From Candidatus Sulfopaludibacter sp. SbA3 (lineage in GTDB: Bacteria > Acidobacteriota > Terriglobia > 20CM-2-55-15): a stretch of 6,969 nt of DNA. Every line of letters starts with the position of its first letter. Position 1 is the stretch's first letter. Under the pieces are notes generated by a model. That model had not been told where the DNA came from and did not search any database. It was given only the letters and a program-made list of their open reading frames with translations. Made by a program: the position numbers and the translations under genes. The stretch covers positions 1-6,969 of the forward strand of contig CAMAWS010000171.1 in NCBI GenBank assembly GCA_945861845.1, written 5' to 3'. This document shows, one piece after another, positions 1 through 4,892 of this stretch.

Positions 1-63
1 TTGCATTCGCAGCCGCTCATGTTCGGCGATATGGATTCCGGATCGTACTTATTAGTACCGTGA
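1..63 (+). CDS. Possible 3' end of an upstream gene (partial)
   Basis: Reading frame 1 is open from the window edge to a TGA at 61-63, giving 20 residues that end in SGSYLLVP. The kinase start lies 60 bp further on the same strand, so this could be the tail of the preceding gene. I do not recognise the peptide. Frame 3 is also open through this stretch, and twenty open codons can occur by chance, so a non-coding upstream region is an equal possibility. Confidence 0.25.
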   Translation: MHSQPLMFGDMDSGSYLLVP

Positions 64-110
64 CGGAAAAATTGCGAACAAAAAAGTACGGGTTACAGGG
101 CACAACGTAC

Positions 111-116
111 CATAAT
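111..116 (+). promoter_or_regulatory. Candidate -10 box for the kinase operon
   Basis: CATAAT matches the TATAAT consensus at 5 of 6 positions and ends 7 nt before the kinase ATG. A transcript started at normal spacing would begin at or next to the start codon, giving a leaderless or nearly leaderless mRNA. No Shine-Dalgarno sequence is visible in the gap (TTGCCGG). No convincing -35 hexamer is found at 16-19 bp, so the promoter call rests on the -10 element alone. Confidence 0.35.
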
Positions 117-123
117 TGCCGGG

Positions 124-2223
124 ATGAAGGCAGCGCCAAAGACCACCAGACTCTATGTAGCCGGGGGATTCCTCCTCGCCCTCGCGCTGCTTGTATTTGT
201 GCAGGCTGCATTCAATCTGAACCCGTTTATAAACCCGTCCGAGCCAAACCAGATTCTGCTGCTGTATGCCCTCTCGACGTTCATCTTCATTGTCCTGCTG
301 GTGTTCGGCTTCGTCCTTTCGAGAACGCTGATAAAGGTCTGGATCGAGCGCAAACAACAGAAACCAGGTTCCCAGTTCAAGACAAGCCTGCTGGTTTCCC
401 TGATTTCGCTCACACTGGTGCCGGCAACTCTGCTTTTCCTGTTCGCATTCGGCCTGGTGAATCGAAGCATCGATAAGTGGTTCAGCGTTCCGGCGGACCA
501 GGCATTTCTGACTGCTTCTGAAATCACCCGGCAGTGGCAGGTGGAACATGAGCAAATCGGCCGCAATATCCTCGCCCACCTGGCCGAGGACCCGGCCCAG
601 GACCTGGAAACCGCCCGCCGCAATTTCCAACTGAGAGCCCTGATGATGATCGATTCCGAAGGCAGGATAACCAGATCATCGGCGGAGCCGGACATCATGC
701 CGGATCGCCTCGCGGACCAGATCCTGAAAAGCCTTGGAACCGGTGAGGAAGTGCTGATCAGCGCAACGGACTACTGGGTGACGGTGAGGCGGACAGGCCA
801 GGGCGGCATCCTTGCCGCCGTTTTTCAGCCTCCCGCCCGGCTCCTGGAACTGGGCGCGGCAATTGCGGCGCAACGCGCGAACTACGGCGAACTCATCCAG
901 AACCGCAAGGCTTATCGCGACACCTACGTTTACATTCTCGTACTGATGACGGTCCTCGCCCTTTTCGCGGCCGTCTGGATCGGACTGTTCCTGTCAAAGC
1001 GCATCACCGTGCCGATTGAAGCCTTGTCGGTGGCCACCCGGGAAATATCCGCCGGCAACCTGGATCACCGGGTCGATATCAAGGCTGACGACGAACTGGG
1101 GATGCTCGTCCGGCTATTCAACGACATGGCCGAACAGCTACAGGGTACGACACGCGAACTGGATGCACGCAGGCGCTACATGGAGATCATTCTCGAAAGC
1201 GTTCCCACCGGCGTTATCTCCATGGATGCAGATCTCCAGGTGAATAAGATCAATAGGGCGGCAGCCGCAATGTTTTCGGCAGAACAGGCAACCACTCTCG
1301 CCCAGATTTTCAACGGCGAGGACCTCGATGCGATCCGCGAGTTGCTGGCCAACGCCGGGGCGAATTCCACCATGCGTGAAATTGCGTTTGTAACCCCGGG
1401 ACGGCCCGCCCACAGCGCCGTTACCGCCACGCGCCTTACAGCCGGCGGTTTCGTGCTGGTGGTTGAGGACCTGACAGAGGTCGTGCGCGCGCAAAAGGCC
1501 AGCACCTGGCGCGAAGTGGCGCGGCGCCTGGCACACGAAATCAAGAAACCGTTGACGCCGATCCAGCTTTCGGCCGAACGCATATCGCGGAATGTCGTGC
1601 GGTTGCCGGCGGCCAACCCCCGAATCGTCAAGATTATCGACGAATGCGTCGAAGCAATCGTCCTCGAGGTATCCAGCCTCAAGAACCTTGTCGATGAGTT
1701 CGTTCGCTTCGCGCGGCTGCCTGCGGTTTCGCGGCTGCCCAACAGCATGCACGAACTGATAGGCAAGACCATGGCTCTCTATGAAGACCGGCTGAATGGG
1801 GTCAATGTCACGCTGGACCTGCCTGAAACGCTGCCCCCCATCCTCATGGATCCACTCCAAATGAAACGCGTGCTCGTAAACCTGATCGACAACGCGCTCG
1901 AAGCGCTCGCCGGTGAACCGATCCAGGAATTAAGGATCCACTGCGAACTCGCGCGGGATGGTACGATGGCCCGGTTGACGATGTCGGACACCGGACGCGG
2001 CATCGCTGCCGAAGACCGCGAGCGGCTGTTCAGCCCCTACTTCTCGACCAGGAAAAATGGAACGGGACTGGGACTCGCGATATCCAGCCGGATCGTCGCC
2101 GACCACGGCGGCTACATAGGAGTGGAGTCGAACTCGCCTGTGGGAACCCGCTTCATGATTGAATTACCAGTATGCCAAGAATCCTCATTGTCGATGACGA
2201 GCCCGGCATCCGGCAGTCGCTGA
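124..2223 (+). CDS. ntrY: NtrY-like membrane sensor histidine kinase
   Basis: Sensor kinase of 699 aa that autophosphorylates on histidine and passes phosphate to the response regulator encoded next. Four membrane helices are visible at about residues 10-32, 45-67, 88-112 and 268-290. They enclose a periplasmic sensing region of about 155 residues (113-267). HAMP follows at about 288-341, PAS at about 350-450, then the dimerisation/phosphoacceptor domain with HEIKKPLTPIQ (His471). The ATPase domain has an N box ending at Asn590, a G1 box DTGRGI (622-627), an F box FSPYF and a G2 box GTGLGL (646-651). All key residues are present. This order and the LAHEIKKPLTPIQLSAERI-type H box are typical of NtrY. 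ATG 124 is the only standard start after the in-frame stop at 61-63, and it gives a natural membrane start (MKAAPKTTRLY). The last 17 codons overlap the regulator gene and lie beyond the usual end of the ATPase domain. The signal sensed is unknown; nitrogen or redox control is known for NtrY relatives but is not shown here. Confidence 0.93.
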   Translation: MKAAPKTTRLYVAGGFLLALALLVFVQAAFNLNPFINPSEPNQILLLYALSTFIFIVLLVFGFVLSRTLIKVWIERKQQKPGSQFKTSLLVSLISLTLVPATLLFLFAFGLVNRSIDKWFSVPADQAFLTASEITRQWQVEHEQIGRNILAHLAEDPAQDLETARRNFQLRALMMIDSEGRITRSSAEPDIMPDRLADQILKSLGTGEEVLISATDYWVTVRRTGQGGILAAVFQPPARLLELGAAIAAQRANYGELIQNRKAYRDTYVYILVLMTVLALFAAVWIGLFLSKRITVPIEALSVATREISAGNLDHRVDIKADDELGMLVRLFNDMAEQLQGTTRELDARRRYMEIILESVPTGVISMDADLQVNKINRAAAAMFSAEQATTLAQIFNGEDLDAIRELLANAGANSTMREIAFVTPGRPAHSAVTATRLTAGGFVLVVEDLTEVVRAQKASTWREVARRLAHEIKKPLTPIQLSAERISRNVVRLPAANPRIVKIIDECVEAIVLEVSSLKNLVDEFVRFARLPAVSRLPNSMHELIGKTMALYEDRLNGVNVTLDLPETLPPILMDPLQMKRVLVNLIDNALEALAGEPIQELRIHCELARDGTMARLTMSDTGRGIAAEDRERLFSPYFSTRKNGTGLGLAISSRIVADHGGYIGVESNSPVGTRFMIELPVCQESSLSMTSPASGSR

Positions 2224-3515
2224 AGGGCGTTTTCGAGGACGAAGGTTTCGTTGCGGAATCCGCGACATCCGGCGAGGAATGCCTCAAGAAGATGGAAGGG
2301 GCCGCCTACGACCTTGTCCTGCTCGATATCTGGCTGCCCGGCATCGACGGCCTTGAAACGCTGCGGCAGCTGCGGGCAAAGTGGCCAGGCACGCACGTCG
2401 TTATGATTTCCGGCCACGCCACAATCGCCACCGCCGTCAGCGCCACCAAACTAGGCGCATATGACTTCATCGAAAAGCCGCTGTCGCTGGAACATACGCT
2501 CCTCATTTCCCGCAACGCGCTCTCTCAGCGGCGGCTGAAACAGACCAATGAGATGCTCCGCCACCAACTGGAGGAACGATTCAACATCGTCGGCGAGAGC
2601 ATCCCGATCAAGGCCCTGCGGAAGCAGATCGGTATCGTGGCTCCCACCAACAGCCGAGTCCTGATTTACGGCGAGAGCGGCACGGGCAAGGAACTGGTAA
2701 GCAGGAACATCCACTTCATGAGCGACAGGTCCGCCGAGCCGTTTATCGAGGTGAATTGCGCCGCGATTCCGGAAGAGCTCATTGAAAGCGAGCTCTTCGG
2801 GCACACGAAAGGATCGTTTACAGGCGCCACCGAAAACAAGAAGGGCAAGTTCGAACTGGCGGACGGCGGCTCGCTATTTCTCGACGAGATCGCAGACATG
2901 AGCCTGAAAACCCAGGCAAAGGTGCTGCGCGCCGTCGAAGACCAGAGTTTCCAGCCGATAGGCGCGCCGGCGGCCGTGCGGGTTGACGTGCGCGTAATCG
3001 CGGCAACGAACAAGCAGCTCCAGAACGAAATAGCTGCAGGTCGATTCAGGGAAGACTTATTTTATCGTTTGAATGTGATTCCCTTCTTCGTTCCGCCGCT
3101 GCGCGAACGCCGCGAAGACATTCCAGTGCTGGCAAGCTACTTCATGCGCGTGTTTTCGGCCGAACACGGCCGCGGCCCCAAGGAGTTTACCCCCGAGGCC
3201 ATGGATATGATGGTCGACTACTCCTGGCCGGGCAATGTCCGCGAGTTGCGAAACGAGGTTGAGCGGATCGTGATCATGGTGCAGCACCCGACGATCCAGG
3301 TGAATGACCTTGGCCTGCCCGACAGCTCATCTCCGGCGAGAGCATCGACGCTCCAGCAAGGCCGCGCCCAGTTCGAGCGCGAGTTCATCGTCGCAAAGCT
3401 CAAGGAGAACAGTTGGAATATCTCGCAGACCTCCCGCATGCTGGGGCTTGAGAGAAGCTATCTCTATCGGAAGATGAAGGCGTACGGGATTGAGAAGGAC
3501 GAGACGCGATCATAA
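2172..3515 (+). CDS. ntrX: NtrX-like sigma-54-dependent response regulator
   Basis: Cytoplasmic transcription activator of 447 aa, partner of the overlapping kinase. The receiver domain (1-120) has Asp8/Asp9, phosphoacceptor Asp52 in LLDIWLPG, Ser80 and Lys102. The segment ISGHATIATAVSATKLGAYD followed by FIEKP is typical of NtrX. The AAA+ domain (about 138-370) has Walker A GESGTGKE (167-174), the sigma-54 contact loop GSFTGA (214-219), Walker B SLFLDEI (about Asp238-Glu239), sensor I ATN and WPGNVREL (352-359). A Fis-type helix-turn-helix lies at about 400-440 (NISQTSRMLGLERSYLYRK). Phosphorylation should release ATP-driven opening of sigma-54 promoters. The start is fixed by the canonical N-terminus MPRILIVDDE. 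No good ribosome binding site precedes it, so coupling to translation of the kinase is likely. The contact loop has Ser where most family members have Ala (GAFTGA). Target genes are not visible in the window. Confidence 0.95.
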   Translation: MPRILIVDDEPGIRQSLKGVFEDEGFVAESATSGEECLKKMEGAAYDLVLLDIWLPGIDGLETLRQLRAKWPGTHVVMISGHATIATAVSATKLGAYDFIEKPLSLEHTLLISRNALSQRRLKQTNEMLRHQLEERFNIVGESIPIKALRKQIGIVAPTNSRVLIYGESGTGKELVSRNIHFMSDRSAEPFIEVNCAAIPEELIESELFGHTKGSFTGATENKKGKFELADGGSLFLDEIADMSLKTQAKVLRAVEDQSFQPIGAPAAVRVDVRVIAATNKQLQNEIAAGRFREDLFYRLNVIPFFVPPLRERREDIPVLASYFMRVFSAEHGRGPKEFTPEAMDMMVDYSWPGNVRELRNEVERIVIMVQHPTIQVNDLGLPDSSSPARASTLQQGRAQFEREFIVAKLKENSWNISQTSRMLGLERSYLYRKMKAYGIEKDETRS

Positions 3516-3538
3516 ATCTGCGCTGGCAGTGCCCTTCT

Positions 3539-3626
3539 CCTGTGGGCGCGGGGCTTTAACCCCGTGCAAAGTTCAATAAAATTCCTGTTTGATCCTGGCA
3601 CGGGGCTAAAGCCCTGCGCCCACAGG
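3539..3626. repeat. Long imperfect hairpin, REP/MITE-like intergenic repeat
   Basis: The 29-nt arms 3539-3567 and 3598-3626 are reverse complements with only two differences. They flank a 30-nt AT-rich spacer. The difference at 3550/3615 would be a G-U pair in RNA read from the + strand. Each arm also contains a smaller inverted motif around a GGGGCTTTAACCCC or GGGCTAAAGCCC core, so the unit is a nested hairpin. It lies between the convergent 3' ends of the response regulator (3515) and yajQ (3662) and could stop transcription both ways. It has no T-run, so I class it as a dispersed intergenic repeat rather than a standard intrinsic terminator. From memory, similar elements recur in acidobacterial genomes; not checked here. 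Confidence 0.8.
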
Positions 3627-3661
3627 TAGACCGAAAAACGCGACTTGGGTTGAAGTGATTT

Positions 3662-4162
3662 TCAGAAAGTCCTGAAGTTTGTATACTGCAGTTCCACGCC
3701 GAAATCCGACTGCTTCAAAAGCTGGATCGCTTCCTGCAGCACATCGCGGCTCTTGGCGCTTACGCGGACGAGATCGCCCTGAATCGAGGCCTGCGCCTTA
3801 AGCTTGTTGTCCTTGATCTTCTTGACGACCTCTTTGCATTTCTCGATGGGAATTCCAGACTGAATGGTGATCTCCTGCCGTGAACGGGATCCGGCGGCAG
3901 GCGTGATAGTCCCATAAGAAAAATTCTTCAGCGGCACCTGGCGCTTCGCCAGCTTCTGCTGAAGGATCTCGACGACGGCTTTCAGCTTGTAGTCATCGAC
4001 GCTCTGGATGACCAGCTTCTTGTCCTTCTCGTTGAGCTCGATCTCGGACTTGCTGTCTTTCAGATCGAATCGCGTTTGGAATTCTTTTCGCGCCTGCTGG
4101 ACGGCATTCAGGACTTCAGGCAGGTCGACTATTGAAACAACGTCAAAACTGTTATCCGGCAT
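3662..4162 (-). CDS. yajQ: YajQ family nucleotide/c-di-GMP-binding protein
   Basis: Small cytoplasmic protein of 166 aa, close to the usual YajQ length of about 163. The N-terminus MPDNSFDVVSIVDLPEVLNA, the middle KIKDNKLKAQASIQGDLVRV and the end YTNFRTF align with the family hallmarks ([30 protein letters not shown] and KNF). YajQ proteins have two ferredoxin-like domains and bind nucleic acid or nucleotides; a Xanthomonas member is a c-di-GMP effector. The exact role here is inference. The reading frame stays open upstream to about 4375, but that part is antisense to the DUF983 gene and has no family similarity. I therefore place the start at ATG 4162-4160, where the conserved N-terminus begins. 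No Shine-Dalgarno is visible. A TATAAT box on this strand ends 6 nt before the ATG, suggesting a leaderless transcript. The gene converges on the response regulator and diverges from DUF983. Confidence 0.93.
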   Translation of the reverse strand: MPDNSFDVVSIVDLPEVLNAVQQARKEFQTRFDLKDSKSEIELNEKDKKLVIQSVDDYKLKAVVEILQQKLAKRQVPLKNFSYGTITPAAGSRSRQEITIQSGIPIEKCKEVVKKIKDNKLKAQASIQGDLVRVSAKSRDVLQEAIQLLKQSDFGVELQYTNFRTF

Positions 4163-4167
4163 ACAAT
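4162..4167 (+). promoter_or_regulatory. Candidate -10 box for the DUF983 gene
   Basis: TACAAT matches TATAAT at 5 of 6 positions and ends 7 nt before the DUF983 ATG at 4175, the same spacing seen at the kinase gene. There is no room for a normal leader or Shine-Dalgarno unless transcription starts inside yajQ. A TTGAAA hexamer at 4132-4137 is too distant (24 bp) to be a standard -35. A second + strand TATAAT at 4171-4176 overlaps the ATG and would start transcription inside the gene. Confidence 0.35.
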
Positions 4168-4177
4168 CATTATAATG
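4168..4177. repeat. Perfect 10-bp palindrome between divergent starts
   Basis: CATTATAATG is its own reverse complement. It holds a -10-like TATAAT on each strand and includes the ATG of the DUF983 gene. It could simply reflect overlapping promoters, or it could be a small operator. Ten AT-rich bases may also be palindromic by chance. Confidence 0.5.
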
Positions 4178-4199
4178 AGTCCCGGTAGTTTTCTGGCAC
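4169..4199 (-). promoter_or_regulatory. Candidate yajQ promoter, leaderless type
   Basis: On the minus strand a perfect TATAAT lies at 4174-4169, and the yajQ ATG begins at 4162, 7 nt past its end. Standard -10 to start-site spacing therefore puts transcription initiation at the start codon itself. A weak -35 candidate GTGCCA (4 of 6 matches to TTGACA) lies at 4199-4194 with a long 19-bp spacer. The promoter falls inside the first codons of the divergent DUF983 gene. Confidence 0.5.
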
Positions 4200-4540
4200 T
4201 TCAGTGTCCGGTTTGTGATCGCGTCAAGATCTTCAAGGGTTTCTTCGATACGCCGGAACGCTGTCCCGCCTGCGGTTTCTTCTTCATGCGTGAAACAGGA
4301 TATTTCCTCCCGCACGTCGTCATAGGTTATGCCGCAACTGTCGCGGCTTCCCTCGGTTCCTGGCCGTTGATGCATTACGTCCTGGGAATAACGTCACCAA
4401 CGCTGACGCTGACGGTCATGGTTTCCGTTGCGGTCCTCTTCGGAATCTGGTCGTTGCGCTACGCCAAAATGCTGTGGCTTGTCATCGACCTGAAGATTCA
4501 CCCGCCGGTGAAGGAAGACTTCTTACCGCGCGGGCGGTGA
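4175..4540 (+). CDS. DUF983 family zinc-ribbon membrane protein
   Basis: Protein of 121 aa with the DUF983 layout. An N-terminal zinc ribbon is formed by CPVC (Cys11, Cys14) and CPAC (Cys30, Cys33), with the family-like spacer KIFKGFFDTPERC. Then comes an RETGYFLPHVVIGY segment, two membrane helices at about 47-69 and 76-96, and a charged tail around RYAKMLWLVIDL. Length and motif order fit the family, whose biochemical function is unknown; the cysteines suggest zinc binding. It is divergent from yajQ with 12 bp between start codons. Its stop codon overlaps the GTG start of the next small open frame, which suggests a short operon. Confidence 0.88.
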   Translation: MSPGSFLALQCPVCDRVKIFKGFFDTPERCPACGFFFMRETGYFLPHVVIGYAATVAASLGSWPLMHYVLGITSPTLTLTVMVSVAVLFGIWSLRYAKMLWLVIDLKIHPPVKEDFLPRGR

Positions 4541-4749
4541 GGAGATTTCGTTTTTACAGCCTGGTGTTTGCGTCGGTGTTCATGAACATGAGCGGTCCCG
4601 ACCAGGCGCAAGCTCGTATGCACACGACGATCGTCGTGCCGGGCGCCACCACGCAGTCACTCGGCTTTCCTGATGATGGCACGAAGGGCGGCGTATGGAT
4701 CATGTATGCGGGCTCGTCGGCAGCCTACCTCATGACGCCGGGCCACTAA
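4537..4749 (+). CDS. Small hypothetical exported protein (70 aa)
   Basis: I do not recognise this protein. With GTG 4537 as start, which overlaps the DUF983 TGA as GTGA, the product is 70 aa. It begins MRRFRFY, continues with a hydrophobic run SLVFASVFMNM and has an AQA-type cleavage site near residue 26, as in a Sec signal peptide. The mature part would be about 44 residues, rich in Gly, Thr and Ala, with the segment GGVWIMYAGSSAAYLMTPGH at the end and no cysteines. The stop/start overlap suggests translational coupling to DUF983. An upstream GTG in the same frame (4474) would remove the signal-like N-terminus and overlap DUF983 by 67 bp, so I prefer 4537. It may be a lineage-specific secreted peptide, or a chance open frame. 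Confidence 0.45.
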   Translation: MRRFRFYSLVFASVFMNMSGPDQAQARMHTTIVVPGATTQSLGFPDDGTKGGVWIMYAGSSAAYLMTPGH

Positions 4750-4759
4750 AAGGGCCGTT

Positions 4760-4861
4760 ATGAAGCCTCTGATCTTTAGTCTTCTAATAGTCGGAGCACT
4801 CGCCGCGGCACAGGGAAAACAGAAGTTAATGAGCATTGACCGAGTGACGTTGACCGAATAA
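4760..4861 (+). CDS. Possible tiny exported peptide (33 aa)
   Basis: A 33-codon open frame starts at ATG 4760, with an AAGGG purine run 5 nt upstream that could act as ribosome binding site. The N-terminus MKPLIFSLLIVGALAAAQG looks like a short signal peptide, leaving a mature piece of only about 15 residues. It lies 10 bp after the previous small gene on the same strand. Its last five codons form the left arm of a perfect hairpin, and the TAA stop is the hairpin loop. It might also be the remnant of a longer exported protein cut short by insertion of the hairpin. Existence as a gene is uncertain. Confidence 0.3.
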   Translation: MKPLIFSLLIVGALAAAQGKQKLMSIDRVTLTE

Positions 4862-4877
4862 TTCGGTCAACGTCACT
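4843..4877. terminator. Perfect 16-bp hairpin between convergent genes
   Basis: Arms 4843-4858 and 4862-4877 are exact reverse complements separated by the three bases TAA. The hairpin lies 15 nt past the tannase-family stop codon on the minus strand and covers the end of the 33-codon frame on the plus strand, so it could terminate both transcripts. Neither side has a T-run, so Rho-independent activity is not assured. It may instead protect 3' ends or be a repeat element. Confidence 0.6.
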
Positions 4878-4892
4878 GGAATAAGAGCATTA

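Noticed and set aside
45..58. GTACTTATTAGTAC inverted repeat upstream of the kinase
   Set aside because: Five-bp arms within possible coding sequence; too short to call an operator without comparison.
60..476. 138-codon plus-strand frame overlapping the kinase N-terminus
   Set aside because: It overlaps the membrane-helix coding region of the kinase in another frame, and the product is Pro/Arg/Cys-rich without domain signs.
1138..1860. 240-codon open frame on the minus strand inside the kinase gene
   Set aside because: It lies opposite the PAS and HisKA coding regions, has no recognisable domain, and is explained by the GC-rich codon use of the real gene.
4163..4375. In-frame upstream extension of yajQ by 71 codons
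   Set aside because: It is antisense to the conserved DUF983 coding sequence, has no YajQ-like residues, and the family N-terminus begins at ATG 4162.
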